A DNA stretch of 64,000 nucleotides from Halomonas halocynthiae DSM 14573 (GCF_000425725.1 NZ_AUDZ01000015.1:123260-187259); one strand, 5' to 3'. Numbered from the stretch's first letter, positions 1 through 11,034 are shown. Notes: generated by a model not told the origin, from the letters alone. Numbers and translations: made by a program.

Positions 1-510
1 CCGGTAACATTGCCTAGCGGCGTCGAGTTTAAGCTCGATGGCGACCAGCTGTCCGTTAAGGGCAGCCAAGGCACACTTAGTATGACTGTACACCCTGATG
101 TAATCGTTGCTCAGGAAGAAGGTAAGTTGACCTTCAAACCGGGCAGCGGTGCCAAGAACTGGGCCATGGCGGGTACAACTCGCGCCTTGGTTCAGGGTTT
201 GGTGACGGGTGTATCTGAGGGCTTTACCCGGACCCTCGAAATCGTTGGCGTCGGCTATCGTGCTCAAGCAAAGGGCCAGACGCTTAACCTGACACTGGGT
301 TTCTCCCACCCGGTCGACTATCAACTGCCTGACGGTGTAACGGCGGAAACGCCGAAGAACACTGTGATCGTGCTGAAAAGCACAGACAAGCAGAAGCTCG
401 GCCAGGTCGCGGCGGACATTCGTGCCTATCGTCCCCCCGAGCCCTATAAGGGCAAGGGTGTACGTTATGCGGACGAGCACGTTCGTCGTAAAGAAGCCAA
501 GAAGAAGTAA
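1..510 (+). CDS. rplF: 50S ribosomal protein L6 (5' truncated by window edge)
   Basis: Large-subunit protein L6, which binds 23S rRNA near the sarcin-ricin loop. The frame is open from base 1 and reads [10 protein letters not shown], the usual L6 N-terminus, so about seven codons lie outside the window and the in-frame TTG at 10 is not the start. The C-terminal family signature [10 protein letters not shown] is present near the end, followed by a basic tail (RRKEAKKK). It is the first visible gene of the spc operon and lies 9 nt before rplR. Identification is certain; only the start is missing. Confidence 0.98.
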   Translation, partial: PVTLPSGVEFKLDGDQLSVKGSQGTLSMTVHPDVIVAQEEGKLTFKPGSGAKNWAMAGTTRALVQGLVTGVSEGFTRTLEIVGVGYRAQAKGQTLNLTLGFSHPVDYQLPDGVTAETPKNTVIVLKSTDKQKLGQVAADIRAYRPPEPYKGKGVRYADEHVRRKEAKKK

Positions 511-519
511 GGCAGGGTT

Positions 520-870
520 ATGAACGCGAAGAAAGAATCTCGTCTCCGTCGTGCCCGCCGCGCTCGCGCCAAGATCCGCGAGCTGGGCGTGTATCGCCTG
601 TGTGTCAATCGCACGCCGCGTCACATTTATGCACAGATCATCTCGCCAGATGGTGGCAAGGTGTTGGCCAGCGCTTCCACGCTGGACAAAGACCTGCGTG
701 CAGGTGCGACCGGTAATGTCGATGCCGCTACTAAGGTGGGCACACTGATTGCCGAGCGTGCCAAGCAGGCTGGCATCACCCAGGTAGCCTTTGATCGTGC
801 CGGTTTTAAGTACCACGGCCGCGTCAAGGCCTTGGCCGACGCCGCTCGTGAAGGCGGCCTGGAATTCTAA
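520..870 (+). CDS. rplR: 50S ribosomal protein L18
   Basis: L18 binds 5S rRNA and, with L5 and L25, forms the central protuberance of the large subunit. The 116-residue protein has the typical basic N-terminus ([19 protein letters not shown]) and the family motif [24 protein letters not shown] near the C-terminus, seen here as [12 protein letters not shown]. Length equals that of other gammaproteobacterial L18 proteins. It sits in standard spc order between rplF and rpsE with short gaps, so it is co-transcribed and probably subject to the operon-wide S8 feedback known in E. coli. Confidence 0.98.
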   Translation: MNAKKESRLRRARRARAKIRELGVYRLCVNRTPRHIYAQIISPDGGKVLASASTLDKDLRAGATGNVDAATKVGTLIAERAKQAGITQVAFDRAGFKYHGRVKALADAAREGGLEF

Positions 871-881
871 AGGGTTTTACG

Positions 882-1382
882 ATGGCGAAGAACGAACAGC
901 AAGGCGGTGATCTGCAAGAGAAGTTGGTGCAGGTCAACCGCGTCGCCAAGGTGGTCAAGGGTGGCCGTGTTTTCGGTTTCACTGCCCTGACTGTCGTCGG
1001 TGATGGTAATGGTCGTGTGGGCTTTGGTCGTGGTAAGGCACGTGAAGTGCCTGTTGCCATTCAAAAAGCCATGGACCAAGCGCGCCGTAATATGATCAAG
1101 GTCAACCTCAATAACGGTACGTTGCAGTATTCCGTCAAGGCCCGTCACGGTGCCTCTAAGGTTTACATGCAACCCGCTTCTGAAGGTACTGGCGTTATTG
1201 CCGGTGGTGCCATGCGTTCCGTATTGGAGCTGGCCGGTGTTCATAACGTACTGGCCAAGTGCTACGGCTCTACGAATCCGGTTAACGTAGTGCGGGCGAC
1301 CGTTAATGGTCTGGCCTCGCTACAGGCGCCGGATGATGTGGCTGCTAAGCGCGGTCTGTCAGTCGAAGCGATCACGGGGTAA
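882..1382 (+). CDS. rpsE: 30S ribosomal protein S5
   Basis: S5 is a small-subunit protein near the mRNA entry channel that affects translational accuracy. The protein is 166 residues. The N-terminal double-stranded RNA-binding fold includes the motif [19 protein letters not shown], and the C-terminal domain has [23 protein letters not shown] residues as in E. coli S5. The ATG start follows the AAGGG-type ribosome binding site 12 nt after rplR. Position between rplR and rpmD is the conserved spc order. Confidence 0.98.
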   Translation: MAKNEQQGGDLQEKLVQVNRVAKVVKGGRVFGFTALTVVGDGNGRVGFGRGKAREVPVAIQKAMDQARRNMIKVNLNNGTLQYSVKARHGASKVYMQPASEGTGVIAGGAMRSVLELAGVHNVLAKCYGSTNPVNVVRATVNGLASLQAPDDVAAKRGLSVEAITG

Positions 1383-1387
1383 AAACC

Positions 1388-1570
1388 ATGTCAGCATCTA
1401 TCAAGGTTACCCAGGTCCGTAGCACTATCGGCGTGTTGGATAAGCATAAGGCCACGATCAAGGGTCTTGGCTTGCGTCGTATTGGGCACACGGTCGAGCT
1501 GGAAGACACCCCTGCCGTTCGCGGCATGATCCACAAGGTGAATTACCTTGTGCGTGTTGAGGGAGAGTAA
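1388..1570 (+). CDS. rpmD: 50S ribosomal protein L30
   Basis: A 60-residue L30, matching the family length. It carries the conserved core [10 protein letters not shown] followed by [17 protein letters not shown], which forms the single alpha-beta unit that contacts 23S rRNA. It begins 5 nt after the rpsE stop and ends 3 nt before rplO, so translation is tightly coupled within the spc operon. Confidence 0.98.
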   Translation: MSASIKVTQVRSTIGVLDKHKATIKGLGLRRIGHTVELEDTPAVRGMIHKVNYLVRVEGE

Positions 1571-1573
1571 TCC

Positions 1574-2008
1574 ATGAAACTCAATAACCTGAGTCCCGCC
1601 CCGGGTTCCAAGCCTTCGGCCAAGCGTGTTGGTCGTGGTATTGGTTCTGGTTTGGGAAAGACTGGTGGCCGCGGCCACAAAGGTCAGAAGTCGCGCAGCG
1701 GCGGTAGCGTGAAGCCCGGTTTCGAGGGTGGACAGATGCCGTTGCAGCGCCGTCTGCCGAAGTTCGGCTTCACTTCCATGAAATCATTGGTTTCAGAAGA
1801 AGTGCGCCTGGCTGAGCTGGCTAAGGTTGAGGGAGAAGAGGTAACTCTTGAAACCCTCAAGCAGGCCAATGTGCTCAAGAATGCTACCTTGCATGCCAAG
1901 ATCATTCTTTCTGGCGATTTGAACAAAGCGGTTACCGTTCGCGGCATTAAGGTCACCAAAGGTGCCCGTGCTGCGATCGAAGCCGCCGGCGGCAAGGTAG
2001 AGGACTAA
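1574..2008 (+). CDS. rplO: 50S ribosomal protein L15
   Basis: L15 is a 144-residue large-subunit assembly protein. The Gly/Arg/Lys-rich N-terminal extension ([24 protein letters not shown]) that threads into 23S rRNA is visible, followed by the globular C-terminal domain ending [10 protein letters not shown]. The stop codon TAA is immediately followed by the secY ATG, the normal arrangement in spc operons, suggesting coupled translation of the last ribosomal gene with the translocase gene. Confidence 0.98.
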   Translation: MKLNNLSPAPGSKPSAKRVGRGIGSGLGKTGGRGHKGQKSRSGGSVKPGFEGGQMPLQRRLPKFGFTSMKSLVSEEVRLAELAKVEGEEVTLETLKQANVLKNATLHAKIILSGDLNKAVTVRGIKVTKGARAAIEAAGGKVED

Positions 2009-3340
2009 ATGGCAAAGTCAGGAAGCATGCCGGCGATGGGTAGTGGATTGAGTGAACTGTGGGCTCGCCTGCGTTTCGTACTCATGGCCATCGTGGTTTA
2101 CCGTATTGGTGCCCACATCCCCGTTCCCGGTATTAATCCTGACCAGCTTGCTGCCTTGTTTAGGGAGCAGCAGGGCACCATCCTGGGCATGTTTAATATG
2201 TTCTCGGGTGGTGCTTTGGAGCGCATGAGTATCCTCGCATTGGGCATTATGCCTTATATTTCTGCGTCGATTATCATGCAGCTGCTTTCCGCCGTCATGC
2301 CTCAGCTTGAGCAGATGAAGAAAGATGGTGAGGCAGGGCGTCGTAAGATTACCCAATACACCCGCTACGGCACGGTAGTGCTTGCGTTGGTTCAGGCTGC
2401 CGGTATGTCGGTTGGCTTGGCGAGCCAAGGTATAGCCTATAGTGCTGATATCAGCTTTTATTTTACCGCTATTGTGACATTTGTTGCAGGCGCGGTATTT
2501 TTGATGTGGCTGGGCGAACAGATCACTGAAAAAGGTATTGGTAACGGCATTTCGTTGCTGATCTTTGCAGGGATTGTCGCCGGCTTGCCGGGTGCTATTG
2601 GTCAGGCGTTCGAGCTGGCTCGTAATGAGGGAGCTTGGAATGTTCTGCCACTTCTGGCGCTAACTGCGCTGGGTGTTGCTACTGTGGCTTTTGTGGTGTT
2701 TATCGAGCGCGGTCAACGCCGTCTCACGGTGAACTATCCACGTCGTCAGGTGGGTAACAAAATGTATGCCGGACAGCGCAGTTATCTGCCGCTTAAGGTG
2801 AACATGGCAGGTGTCATTCCAGCAATCTTTGCGTCCAGTATTCTGCTATTCCCTGCCTCGATAGGGCAATGGGTTGGTGCAGGAGAGGGTTTGGAGTGGT
2901 TGCAGCGTACATCTCAGGCCTTAGCGCCTGGACAACCATTGTACATCTTGCTTTTCGCCGCGGCGGTGGTATTCTTCTGCTTCTTTTACACAGCGCTGGT
3001 CTTCAATCCCAAGGATGTTGCCGACAACCTCAAGAAGTCGGGAGCCTTCCTTCCGGGAATTCGCCCCGGTGAGCAGACTGCTCGCTATGTCGACAAGGTC
3101 ATGACGCGTCTGACCCTGTTTGGTGCCCTCTACATCACTGCGGTTTCGCTGATGCCCCAGTTCCTGATCGTAGCGTGGAACGTGCCGTTCTTTTTCGGTG
3201 GTACCTCGCTTCTGATTGTGGTGGTGGTGATCATGGACTTTATGTCTCAGGTGCAGTCGCACCTCATGTCGCATCAGTATGAGTCGGTGATGAAGAAGTC
3301 CAATCTGAAGGGCTACGGCGGTGGTGGCATCATGCGCTGA
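2009..3340 (+). CDS. secY: Sec translocase channel subunit SecY
   Basis: SecY is the central ten-helix channel of the SecYEG inner-membrane translocon. The 443-residue protein shows the expected alternation of hydrophobic segments, the plug-helix region after the first membrane segment ([11 protein letters not shown] at the N-terminus, then [21 protein letters not shown]), the cytoplasmic loop [16 protein letters not shown], and the C-terminal [17 protein letters not shown] tail. Length equals E. coli SecY (443). The ATG directly abuts the rplO stop. The Shine-Dalgarno sequence lies inside the end of rplO. Confidence 0.98.
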   Translation: MAKSGSMPAMGSGLSELWARLRFVLMAIVVYRIGAHIPVPGINPDQLAALFREQQGTILGMFNMFSGGALERMSILALGIMPYISASIIMQLLSAVMPQLEQMKKDGEAGRRKITQYTRYGTVVLALVQAAGMSVGLASQGIAYSADISFYFTAIVTFVAGAVFLMWLGEQITEKGIGNGISLLIFAGIVAGLPGAIGQAFELARNEGAWNVLPLLALTALGVATVAFVVFIERGQRRLTVNYPRRQVGNKMYAGQRSYLPLKVNMAGVIPAIFASSILLFPASIGQWVGAGEGLEWLQRTSQALAPGQPLYILLFAAAVVFFCFFYTALVFNPKDVADNLKKSGAFLPGIRPGEQTARYVDKVMTRLTLFGALYITAVSLMPQFLIVAWNVPFFFGGTSLLIVVVVIMDFMSQVQSHLMSHQYESVMKKSNLKGYGGGGIMR

Positions 3341-3393
3341 GCGCCGTTGCCTGAACAGGCGCGACGCGAGCCGCTGTTTTTGGAGAACGATCG

Positions 3394-3507
3394 ATGAAAG
3401 TCCGAGCTTCTGTAACAAAAATGTGCCGTAACTGTAAAGTTATTCGACGCAATGGCGCGGTTCGCGTCATCTGCACCGATCCGCGGCACAAGCAGCGTCA
3501 AGGGTAA
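3394..3507 (+). CDS. rpmJ: 50S ribosomal protein L36 (zinc-binding form)
   Basis: A 37-residue protein starting at an ATG with a GGAGAACG-type ribosome binding site. It reads [15 protein letters not shown] at the N-terminus and ends DPRHKQRQG. Cys11, Cys14, Cys27 and His32 form the complete zinc ribbon, so this is the zinc-containing (C+) L36 type. It sits between secY and rpsM as in other gammaproteobacteria. It is short enough to be missed by automatic gene calls but is certain from its sequence. Confidence 0.97.
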   Translation: MKVRASVTKMCRNCKVIRRNGAVRVICTDPRHKQRQG

Positions 3508-3631
3508 TCCTTACACTGCACTGAACCGGGCGCCGGTATATCTCTTGTCCTTTGTCAGACAATGAGGTATGCTGTTGCGCCTTTTGTAGATGAATAAATC
3601 GAGCAAGCCGCTCACACATCGGAGTAAGCTG
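3508..3631 (+). promoter_or_regulatory. rpmJ-rpsM leader, candidate S4 autoregulatory region
   Basis: A 124-nt gap precedes rpsM, by far the longest inside this ribosomal cluster. It contains a short hairpin (ACCGG-GCG-CCGGT) and a TTGTC...GACAA pairing. In E. coli the alpha operon is repressed by S4 binding an mRNA structure in the rpsM leader. The position here matches, but I cannot confirm the pseudoknot by eye, and the regulatory role is an inference. Confidence 0.4.
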
Positions 3632-3988
3632 ATGGCCCGTATTGCAGGCGTCAATATCCCCGACAACAAGCATGCGGCGATTTCGCTGACCTATATCTTC
3701 GGTATTGGCCGCACCCGTGCACAGAAAGTTTGTGTTGCAGCCGGCGTCGCGCCGACTGCCAGGATCCAGGATCTGTCGACAGAAGAAATCGATAGCCTGC
3801 GTGCTGAAGTCGGTAAGTACACCGTAGAAGGCGACCTTCGCCGTGATGTTACGCTTAACATTAAGCGTCTCATGGACTTGGGTTGCTACCGTGGTCTGCG
3901 CCATCGTCGTGGTCTTCCACTGCGTGGTCAGCGTACCAAGACCAATGCGCGCACTCGTAAGGGTCCGCGTAAGCCGATCCGCAAATAA
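3632..3988 (+). CDS. rpsM: 30S ribosomal protein S13
   Basis: S13 is a small-subunit head protein that contacts the P-site tRNA and the large subunit. The start chosen is the ATG at 3632 ([10 protein letters not shown]), preceded by GGAG eight bases upstream. An in-frame upstream ATG at 3590 would add 14 residues absent from the family. The 118-residue protein has the helix-two-turn-helix region ([12 protein letters not shown]) and the basic tail [18 protein letters not shown]. It is the first gene of the alpha operon. Confidence 0.98.
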   Translation: MARIAGVNIPDNKHAAISLTYIFGIGRTRAQKVCVAAGVAPTARIQDLSTEEIDSLRAEVGKYTVEGDLRRDVTLNIKRLMDLGCYRGLRHRRGLPLRGQRTKTNARTRKGPRKPIRK

Positions 3989-4027
3989 CACGCATGTTTT
4001 GGCGTAACGATAGGAACTAACATCAAC

Positions 4028-4414
4028 ATGGCTAACCCGCGTAGCAATCGCAAGAAGGTTAAAAAGCAGGTAGTAGATGCCGTCGCGCATATCTACGCCA
4101 CTTTTAACAACACGATCATTACGATCACAGACCGCCAGGGCAATGCCCTTTCTTGGGCAACAGCCGGTGGTTCGGGTTTTCGTGGTTCTCGTAAGAGCAC
4201 CCCGTTCGCTGCTCAAGTGGCAAGCGAGCGTGCAGCGACCGCTGCAGCCGAGTATGGTGTGAAAAACGTCGACGTGCTGGTCAAGGGCCCAGGTCCTGGT
4301 CGTGAATCCGCTGTGCGTGCATTGAATGCCGCCGGCTTCCGCGTGCAAAGCATTACTGATGCGACGCCCATCCCCCACAATGGCTGCCGTCCGCCGAAGA
4401 AACGCCGCGTTTAA
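4028..4414 (+). CDS. rpsK: 30S ribosomal protein S11
   Basis: S11 lies in the platform of the 30S subunit next to the mRNA exit region. The 128-residue protein carries the family core [20 protein letters not shown] and the C-terminal [12 protein letters not shown]. It is the second alpha-operon gene, 39 nt after rpsM and 12 nt before rpsD. Confidence 0.98.
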   Translation: MANPRSNRKKVKKQVVDAVAHIYATFNNTIITITDRQGNALSWATAGGSGFRGSRKSTPFAAQVASERAATAAAEYGVKNVDVLVKGPGPGRESAVRALNAAGFRVQSITDATPIPHNGCRPPKKRRV

Positions 4415-4426
4415 GGAGACAGATTC

Positions 4427-5047
4427 ATGGCTCGTTATATTGGACCCAAGTGTAAACTGTCTCGTCGTGAGGGTACCGACCTCTTTTTGAAGAGCGGTGT
4501 TACCCCACACGAGAAAAAGTGTAAATCCGAGCAAATTCCGGGTGTACACGGCCAGCGCCGTCAGCGTCTTTCCGAATACGGCTTGCAGCTTCGCGAGAAG
4601 CAGAAAGTACGTCGCATTTTCGGCGTACTCGAAAAGCAGTTCCGCAACTACTACAAGGAAGCCGCCCGTCAGAAAGGCGCTACCGGTGAAGTGTTGCTGC
4701 AATTGCTTGAATCCCGACTGGACAACGTCGTCTACCGCATGGGCTTTGGCTCTACACGCTCTGAAGCGCGTCAGCTGGTGAGCCACAAGTCCATTTCCGT
4801 TAATGGCAAGACCGTTAATGTGGCGTCTTATCAGGTTAAGCCTGGTGATGTCGTCGCTGTGCGCGAAAAGGCCAAGAACCAGGCGCGGATTCAGACCGCT
4901 CTGGCGATTGCTGCTAATCGTGGCGATCTGGTCTGGCTTGAGACGGATTCCAAGAAGATGGAAGGCACTTTCAAGGCCCTGCCCGAGCGCGGAGACCTGT
5001 CGGCCGACATCAATGAGGCCCTGATCGTCGAGCTGTACTCGAAGTAA
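4427..5047 (+). CDS. rpsD: 30S ribosomal protein S4
   Basis: S4 is a primary 16S rRNA-binding assembly protein and, in E. coli, the translational repressor of the alpha operon. The protein is 206 residues, the same as E. coli. It starts [16 protein letters not shown]. The S4 RNA-binding domain (about residues 97-160) includes [12 protein letters not shown] and [14 protein letters not shown]. The conserved end [10 protein letters not shown] is present. A strong GC-rich hairpin follows the stop codon. Confidence 0.98.
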   Translation: MARYIGPKCKLSRREGTDLFLKSGVTPHEKKCKSEQIPGVHGQRRQRLSEYGLQLREKQKVRRIFGVLEKQFRNYYKEAARQKGATGEVLLQLLESRLDNVVYRMGFGSTRSEARQLVSHKSISVNGKTVNVASYQVKPGDVVAVREKAKNQARIQTALAIAANRGDLVWLETDSKKMEGTFKALPERGDLSADINEALIVELYSK

Positions 5048-5060
5048 GCGGCCCAGCCGA

Positions 5061-5086
5061 GCCGCTTCTCCCTCGGGAGAGGCGGC
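5061..5086 (+). other. Strong hairpin between rpsD and rpoA
   Basis: Twelve-base arms (GCCGCTTCTCCC and GGGAGAGGCGGC) pair with one G-U wobble around a two-base centre, 45 nt before the rpoA start. There is no following T-run, so it is not a standard terminator. It could be an RNA processing or stability element that sets rpoA expression apart from the ribosomal genes. That role is an inference. Confidence 0.6.
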
Positions 5087-5130
5087 ACTCAGTACCGAGT
5101 ATCCGTTTGGCAGCCTGAAAGGTATTCATC

Positions 5131-6129
5131 ATGCAGCGTTTCGTGACAGAGTTTCTCCGCCCTCGCGACATCAAGGTCGAAGAGATCAGTGCACACCACG
5201 CAAGAATCGTCCTCGAGCCTTTCGAGCGTGGCTTTGGTCATACCCTGGGCAATGCGCTTCGGCGTATTTTGCTGTCGTCCATGCCTGGCTGTGCCGTGGT
5301 AGAGGTCGAAATTTCAGGGGTTGAGCACGAGTACAGTGCGCTTGATGGCGTTCAGGAAGATGTTGTCGAAATTCTTCTGAATCTGAAGAGTGTGGCAGTC
5401 AAGATGCACACCCGCGACGAATCTACGCTTTCGCTTAAAAAGCAAGGGCCTGGTGTCGTTACGGCGGGCGATATTGTGTTGGATCACGATGTCGAGATTG
5501 TTAACCCTGATCTCGTTATCGCCCATATCAATGAAGGTGCCGAACTCAATATGCAGCTTAAAGTGGTGCGCGGACGTGGCTATGAGCCTGCTGATGTGCG
5601 CAACGATGCGGCTGATGAGTCGCGTGCTATTGGTCGTTTGCAACTGGATGCCACCTTCAGCCCTGTGCGTCGTGTTTCTTATGCAGTTGAGGCGGCGCGC
5701 GTTGAACAGCGTACTGACCTGGACAAGCTGATCATCGATCTGGAAACTGACGGCACCCTGGACCCTGAAGAAGCTATTCGTCGTAGTGCGACCATTTTGC
5801 AGGACCAGCTGGCCGCCTTCGTCGACCTTGAGGCTGACAAGGAACAGGAAGTGGAGGAGGAAGAGGATCAGGTTGATCCGACTCTGCTGCGCCCCGTAGA
5901 CGATCTCGAGTTGACTGTTCGCAGTGCCAACTGTTTGAAAGCCGAGAATATTTACTATATTGGTGATCTGATTCAGCGCACAGAAGTTGAGCTGTTGAAG
6001 ACGCCTAACCTCGGCAAGAAGTCCCTGAATGAAATCAAGGAAGTGTTGGCTGCGCGCGGCCTGTCCCTTGGCATGCGGCTAGAAAACTGGCCCCCAGCAA
6101 GCCTGAAGGACGACAAGGCCTCCGCGTGA
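5131..6129 (+). CDS. rpoA: RNA polymerase alpha subunit
   Basis: The alpha subunit dimerises to start assembly of core RNA polymerase, and its C-terminal domain binds UP elements and activators. The 332-residue protein has the N-terminal assembly domain ([20 protein letters not shown]), an acidic linker around residues 235-245 (EVEEEEDQ), and the alpha-CTD with the determinant [15 protein letters not shown], whose Arg corresponds to R265 of E. coli. It follows rpsD and precedes rplQ, the standard alpha operon. Confidence 0.98.
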   Translation: MQRFVTEFLRPRDIKVEEISAHHARIVLEPFERGFGHTLGNALRRILLSSMPGCAVVEVEISGVEHEYSALDGVQEDVVEILLNLKSVAVKMHTRDESTLSLKKQGPGVVTAGDIVLDHDVEIVNPDLVIAHINEGAELNMQLKVVRGRGYEPADVRNDAADESRAIGRLQLDATFSPVRRVSYAVEAARVEQRTDLDKLIIDLETDGTLDPEEAIRRSATILQDQLAAFVDLEADKEQEVEEEEDQVDPTLLRPVDDLELTVRSANCLKAENIYYIGDLIQRTEVELLKTPNLGKKSLNEIKEVLAARGLSLGMRLENWPPASLKDDKASA

Positions 6130-6168
6130 GTGTCGACTCGAGTCCCAGTTTGGTAAGGAATTACAACC

Positions 6169-6555
6169 ATGCGTCATCGTAAAAGCGGTCGCCAATTAAA
6201 CCGCAACAGCTCGCATCGCCAAGCCATGTTCAAGAACATGAGTGTGTCGTTGATCGAGCATGAAATAATCAAGACAACTCTGCCCAAGGCCAAGGAACTG
6301 CGTCGTGTTATCGAGCCGCTGATTACCTTGTCCAAAAATGACAGCGTTGCCAACCGTCGTCTGGCCTTTAGCCGTACTCGCTCGAAAGAAGCGGTCGGCA
6401 AGCTCTTTAATGAGCTGGGTCCGCGTTACGTCGAGCGTCCGGGCGGTTATGTCCGTATTCTTAAGTGCGGTTTCCGCACCGGCGACAACGCTCCCATGGC
6501 GTATGTCGAACTGGTTGATCGCCCTGTCGTAGAAGAGGCTGCTGGCGAGGAGTAA
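6169..6555 (+). CDS. rplQ: 50S ribosomal protein L17
   Basis: L17 lies near the peptide exit tunnel. The 128-residue protein starts [17 protein letters not shown], the diagnostic L17 N-terminus, and has the [12 protein letters not shown] core. It is the last gene of the alpha operon and is followed 25 nt later by a strong intrinsic terminator. Confidence 0.98.
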   Translation: MRHRKSGRQLNRNSSHRQAMFKNMSVSLIEHEIIKTTLPKAKELRRVIEPLITLSKNDSVANRRLAFSRTRSKEAVGKLFNELGPRYVERPGGYVRILKCGFRTGDNAPMAYVELVDRPVVEEAAGEE

Positions 6556-6580
6556 TCCTCAACGCACTTGCTCTACGATA

Positions 6581-6612
6581 AAAGCCGGCTCCCTTGGGAG
6601 TCGGCTTTTTTA
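6581..6612. terminator. Bidirectional terminator between rplQ and uvrA
   Basis: The arms AAGCCGGCTCCC and GGGAGTCGGCTT pair with one mismatch around TT, followed by a T-run on the plus strand and preceded by an A-run that gives a T-run on the minus strand. It closes the ribosomal operon and, from the other side, uvrA. Confidence 0.9.
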
Positions 6613-6629
6613 TGGCTGGATGGCTTGGT

Positions 6630-9479
6630 TTACGCGTGTTGCTTTCTTTTTATCGCCTGTTCGAGCATTGGCTTCAGGAAGCGACCGGTGTGGGAGGTTG
6701 TTATGTTTGCCACTTGCTCGGGCGTACCTTCCGCGATGATGTGCCCGCCGCCGGAGCCGCCTTCGGGACCAAGGTCGATTATCCAGTCGGCGGTTTTGAT
6801 GACGTCCAGGTTATGCTCAATCACGACAATAGAATTGCCGTGATCACGTAGGCGATGCAGAACAGTCAGCAGTTGGCGTATATCTTCGAAGTGTAGGCCG
6901 GTTGTGGGCTCGTCAAGAATATACAGTGTCTTGCCAGTGTCGCGCTTGGCCAGCTCTCTGGCGAGCTTGACTCGCTGGGCCTCGCCGCCAGATAGGGTGA
7001 TGGCGCTTTGTCCTAGGCGGATGTATGACAGGCCGACATCGAGTAGCGTCTGCAGGCGACGAGCAATGGCCGGTACGGGGCTGAAGAACTCCAGTGCTTC
7101 TTCCACCGTCATCTGCAACACTTCATCGATGCTCTTGCCTTTGTATTTAATATCTAAGGTTTCGCGATTGTAGCGTTTGCCTTTGCATACATCGCAGGGC
7201 ACATATATGTCGGGTAGGAAATGCATTTCTACCTTGATCATGCCTTCGCCCTGACAAGCCTCGCAGCGCCCTCCCTTGACGTTGAACGAAAAGCGCCCAG
7301 GCTTATATCCTCGTGAGCGTGCCTCTTGGGTGCCGGCAAACAGCTCTCGGATTGGTGTGAAAATGCCGGTGTAAGTTGCTGGGTTCGAACGAGGAGTCCG
7401 CCCTATAGGGCTTTGGTCGATGTCGATGATTTTGTCGAGCTGTTCGAGCCCTTCAAGCTTGTCGTAGGGTGCGGGTGTTAGTGTGGTTGCACGGTTGAGC
7501 TCTCGTGCAGCGATGGGCATCAGGGTGGCATTGATCAGGGTTGATTTACCTGATCCAGAGACTCCCGTAATGCAAACAAACAACCCTAGCGGTAGTTCAA
7601 GCGTCACATCGTGTAAGTTATTGCCACTCGCGCCGATCAAGCGCAGTACTTTCTCTGGGTTGCCAGGAATGCGCCAGGGAGGTACGGCGATTTCTTTTGT
7701 ACCAGACAGGTATTGGCCGGTTAGTGACTCGGGGTTGGCCATAACGTCGGCGGGCGTGCCCTGAGCCACGATGCGCCCCCCGTGAACGCCAGCGCCGGGG
7801 CCGATATCCAAAACATGGTCGGCGGCTAGGATAGCGTCTTCGTCGTGCTCCACCACGATAACGGTATTGCCGAGGTCACGAAGGTGTTTGAGGGTATCCA
7901 GTAGCCGGTCGTTGTCACGCTGATGCAGGCCGATGGAAGGCTCGTCAAGAATATACATGACTCCCACTAAGCCAGCTCCGATCTGGCTTGCTAGGCGAAT
8001 GCGTTGTGCTTCGCCGCCAGAAAGTGTTTCAGCGCTGCGTTCGAGGTTGAGATAGTCGAGCCCTACGTTGACCAGAAACTCCAGCCGCGCATGGATCTCA
8101 CTAATAATTTTTTCAGCTATCTCTCCGCGCCGTCCTGGGAGGGTGAGAGCTGAGAAGTAGGCCAGTGCTTCGCCAATGGGGAGGCGCACGAGTTGTGGTA
8201 AGGGACGGTCGTCGATATACACGTTGCGCGACTCTTTGCGCAGCCGTGTCCCGTCGCAGCTGGTGCAGGGTTGAACGGCAATATAACGCGACAGCTCTTC
8301 ACGCACTGAGTTGGACTCGGTCTCCCGATAGCGGCGCTGCATGTTAGGTAGCACGCCTTCAAATGGATGTTGGCGAGAGACCTTTTTGCCACGATCGTTA
8401 ACGTAGGAAAACTCGATATCGTCCTTGCCGCTGCCGTGGAGGATGATATCTCGTTCGTGTCGCGCGAGATCCTGCCAGGGTGTTTCTACCGCAAATCGAT
8501 AATGTTCGGCGACGGATTGAAGCTGATTGAAATAGTAAACGCTACGTCGGTCCCATCCTTTGATGACGCCTTCGGCTAGTGACAAGTCGGCATGGCTGAT
8601 GAGCTTGTCAGGGTCAAAGTACTGTTGCACACCCAGTCCGTCACACTGAGAACAGGCGCCAGCAGGGTTGTTGAACGAGAACATGCGGGGTTCTAATTCG
8701 GTAATCGAATAGCCGCATACGGGGCAGGCAAAGCGCGCGGAAAAGGCAATGTCGTCGGACTCGCCATCCATGAAATGTATGGTAGCTACGCCGTTAGCTA
8801 AATTTAGTGCGGTCTCGAAGGACTCGGCTAGGCGCTGTGCCAGGCCATCGCGCACTTTGATGCGGTCAACTACAACGCTGATATCGTGCTTTTTTTGTTT
8901 GTCAAGCGGGGCAATATCGTCAAGCTCCAGCACTTGACCGTCGACCATGGCGCGTACAAATCCTTGGGCACGCAGTTCGGCCAACAGCTGAAGGTGTTCA
9001 CCCTTGCGGCCTTTGACCACCGGAGCCAGCAGCATGAGCTTACTGCCGTCGGGTAAGGCTAGCACCTGATCAACCATTTGCGAGACGGTTTGGGCTTCAA
9101 GGTCCTCCCCATGCTCGGGACAGCGTGGTATGCCAGCGCGCGCGTAGAGCAAGCGCAGGTAGTCGTAGATTTCAGTGATGGTGCCGACAGTGGAGCGGGG
9201 GTTATGCGAGGTGGACTTCTGCTCGATAGAGATTGCTGGTGACAGGCCTTCAATGTGGTCGACATCAGGCTTTTCCATCATTGAAAGAAACTGGCGTGCA
9301 TAGGTGGATAGTGATTCCACATAGCGGCGCTGGCCCTCCGCATACAGGGTGTCAAAGGCCAGCGACGACTTGCCAGAGCCTGACAGCCCGGTGACGACAA
9401 TCAGCTTGTCGCGTGGCAGTTCGACGTCAATCTGCTTGAGATTATGGGTGCGGGCACCCCTGACCAGAATCCTGTCCAT
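6630..9479 (-). CDS. uvrA: Excinuclease ABC subunit A
   Basis: UvrA is the damage-recognition ATPase of nucleotide excision repair. It dimerises, scans DNA and loads UvrB. The protein has 949 residues, a little over E. coli UvrA (940). It starts [16 protein letters not shown], has Walker [10 protein letters not shown] near residue 34 and GVSGSGKST near residue 645, two ABC signatures ([14 protein letters not shown] and [14 protein letters not shown]), and zinc-finger CxxC pairs ([26 protein letters not shown]). It is divergent from yajR, and ssb follows, the usual neighbourhood in pseudomonads and relatives. No LexA-type CTG-N10-CAG box was found upstream. Confidence 0.98.
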   Translation of the reverse strand: MDRILVRGARTHNLKQIDVELPRDKLIVVTGLSGSGKSSLAFDTLYAEGQRRYVESLSTYARQFLSMMEKPDVDHIEGLSPAISIEQKSTSHNPRSTVGTITEIYDYLRLLYARAGIPRCPEHGEDLEAQTVSQMVDQVLALPDGSKLMLLAPVVKGRKGEHLQLLAELRAQGFVRAMVDGQVLELDDIAPLDKQKKHDISVVVDRIKVRDGLAQRLAESFETALNLANGVATIHFMDGESDDIAFSARFACPVCGYSITELEPRMFSFNNPAGACSQCDGLGVQQYFDPDKLISHADLSLAEGVIKGWDRRSVYYFNQLQSVAEHYRFAVETPWQDLARHERDIILHGSGKDDIEFSYVNDRGKKVSRQHPFEGVLPNMQRRYRETESNSVREELSRYIAVQPCTSCDGTRLRKESRNVYIDDRPLPQLVRLPIGEALAYFSALTLPGRRGEIAEKIISEIHARLEFLVNVGLDYLNLERSAETLSGGEAQRIRLASQIGAGLVGVMYILDEPSIGLHQRDNDRLLDTLKHLRDLGNTVIVVEHDEDAILAADHVLDIGPGAGVHGGRIVAQGTPADVMANPESLTGQYLSGTKEIAVPPWRIPGNPEKVLRLIGASGNNLHDVTLELPLGLFVCITGVSGSGKSTLINATLMPIAARELNRATTLTPAPYDKLEGLEQLDKIIDIDQSPIGRTPRSNPATYTGIFTPIRELFAGTQEARSRGYKPGRFSFNVKGGRCEACQGEGMIKVEMHFLPDIYVPCDVCKGKRYNRETLDIKYKGKSIDEVLQMTVEEALEFFSPVPAIARRLQTLLDVGLSYIRLGQSAITLSGGEAQRVKLARELAKRDTGKTLYILDEPTTGLHFEDIRQLLTVLHRLRDHGNSIVVIEHNLDVIKTADWIIDLGPEGGSGGGHIIAEGTPEQVANITTSHTGRFLKPMLEQAIKRKQHA

Positions 9480-9509
9480 TCATACCTCGTGGTACACGGC
9501 AAAAGGTGG

Positions 9510-9539
9510 ATTATACGCGGCCCCGCGCAACCTCGGCAA
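9510..9539 (-). promoter_or_regulatory. Putative sigma-70 promoter of uvrA
   Basis: On the minus strand a TTGCCG hexamer (9534-9539) stands 18 bases before a perfect TATAAT (9510-9515), about 30 nt upstream of the uvrA start. No SOS box overlaps it, so uvrA may not be LexA-controlled here. That last point is an inference. Confidence 0.6.
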
Positions 9540-9618
9540 AGTCTCTTGCCGTACTATCTTCCACCACGTTGTAGTGAAAGCTAGAATATGCGCCCACCTT
9601 GGGTGTTATGCCCTGTCT

Positions 9619-11034
9619 ATGGATGTTTCGAACGTTATGCCAAAGGTCTCAGGACTGTTGTTAGCCTCCGAGCGTCGAGCCATTGCTGGCCTCGCTGGGC
9701 TCTATGCGTCACGCATGCTCGGCCTGTTTATGGTGCTGCCGGTGTTGGCGCTGTATGCCGATGAGTTAAGCGGCTCAACGCCTTTATTAATTGGTTTGGC
9801 GCTGGGAGGCTATGGCTTGACCCAGGCGGTGCTGCAGATTCCGTTTGGCTTGTTGTCAGACCGTGTAGGGCGTAAACCGGTGATCGCTTTTGGGCTGTGT
9901 CTGTTCATGTTGGGTAGCTTAGTGGCCGCGCAGGCTGACAGCATTTTCGGCATTATTCTTGGGCGTTGCCTGCAGGGTAGTGGTGCGGTGGCCGCTGCTA
10001 TCATGGCACTGCTTGCCGACCAGACGCGTGAGGCTGTACGCACAGTCGCCATGGCGACCATTGGCTTATCGATTGGCGTAGCCTTCGGGGTGGCCATGGT
10101 GTTGGGGCCATTAGTCTCCATGCACGCCGGTTTGTCAGGGGTGTTTTGGTTAACCGCTGGACTGGCGTTGATTGGCCTTGTGGTGCTGTGGAAGCTGGTT
10201 CCGTCGGCGCCACGTCGTGTGCAGCACCGTGATGTTGGACTGGATCGCCGCCAGCTGGCGTCAGTGTTTCGGCGCAGGGATCTGTGGCGCTTGGACGCTT
10301 CAATTTTTTTGCTGCATTTGTTGTTAATGGCTATCTTTGTTGCGGTCCCGTTACGCTTGGTTGATGCTGGTGTTGAGGTATCGCGCCATGGCGGGGTCTA
10401 TCTGTCGGTGATGGCAGTGGCCTTTGTGATTATGGTGCCGCTGGTCATTGTTGCTGAAAAGCGTCGCCGTATGAAACTGATGTGCCTGAGTGCGGTGGCT
10501 GCCATTACCCTTAGTTTACTGGGGCTAGGGTTGGTCGGTGGGCTGAATGGGTTGCTGGCTTGGCTAATGGTGTTTTTTACGGCATTTAACCTGCTTGAAG
10601 CCACTCTGCCTTCAATGCTTAGCAAGCTGGCACCGGCGGGTGCCAAAGGAACCGCCATGGGTATTTATTCCACTGGCCAGTTTTTAGGGGCTTTTCTTGG
10701 TGGCGTATTGGGTGGCTGGATATCCCAGGAATGGGGGCTTGATGCGGTACTTTTTAGTTGTGCACTGCTTGGGCTGGGCTGGTTTTTCGTGATGACCGGC
10801 ATGTCGCCACCACGCCATCTATCCAGTGAGATTGTTGTGCTCGATAAGCGCTACCAAGACGACAGCCTGAGTGTGTTGACCGACCGATTTTCCCGCATTG
10901 CTGGTGTTGAGGATGTCATGGTGGTGCCCAGTGAGTGCTTGGCGTATCTCAAGGTTGACCATGAATACCTTGATCAACAGGCATTGGCTGAACTGATTGG
11001 GCTCGCTAAGGGCGAGGACGCTTGCCGAGTTTGA
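9619..11034 (+). CDS. yajR: YajR-family MFS transporter with C-terminal YAM domain
   Basis: A 471-residue major-facilitator-superfamily efflux-type transporter. It resembles E. coli YajR across its length: SRMLGMFMVLPVL-like first helix ([19 protein letters not shown]), motif A ([12 protein letters not shown]), motif-C-like [12 protein letters not shown], and an extra C-terminal soluble ferredoxin-like YAM domain from about residue 400. The physiological substrate of YajR is not established. The start is uncertain: ATG 9619 is used here and ATG 9637 is possible. An open frame running back to 9349 overlaps uvrA and is not coding. The uvrA-MFS-ssb order is conserved in related bacteria. Confidence 0.88.
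   Translation: MDVSNVMPKVSGLLLASERRAIAGLAGLYASRMLGLFMVLPVLALYADELSGSTPLLIGLALGGYGLTQAVLQIPFGLLSDRVGRKPVIAFGLCLFMLGSLVAAQADSIFGIILGRCLQGSGAVAAAIMALLADQTREAVRTVAMATIGLSIGVAFGVAMVLGPLVSMHAGLSGVFWLTAGLALIGLVVLWKLVPSAPRRVQHRDVGLDRRQLASVFRRRDLWRLDASIFLLHLLLMAIFVAVPLRLVDAGVEVSRHGGVYLSVMAVAFVIMVPLVIVAEKRRRMKLMCLSAVAAITLSLLGLGLVGGLNGLLAWLMVFFTAFNLLEATLPSMLSKLAPAGAKGTAMGIYSTGQFLGAFLGGVLGGWISQEWGLDAVLFSCALLGLGWFFVMTGMSPPRHLSSEIVVLDKRYQDDSLSVLTDRFSRIAGVEDVMVVPSECLAYLKVDHEYLDQQALAELIGLAKGEDACRV

Noticed and set aside
3467..4786. 439-aa minus-strand ORF opposite rpsM-rpsK-rpsD
   Set aside because: It is antisense to three certain ribosomal genes and has no family resemblance; the length comes from codon bias on the coding strand.
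9349..9618. 5' extension of the yajR frame
   Set aside because: It lies antisense to uvrA and has no resemblance to YajR N-termini.
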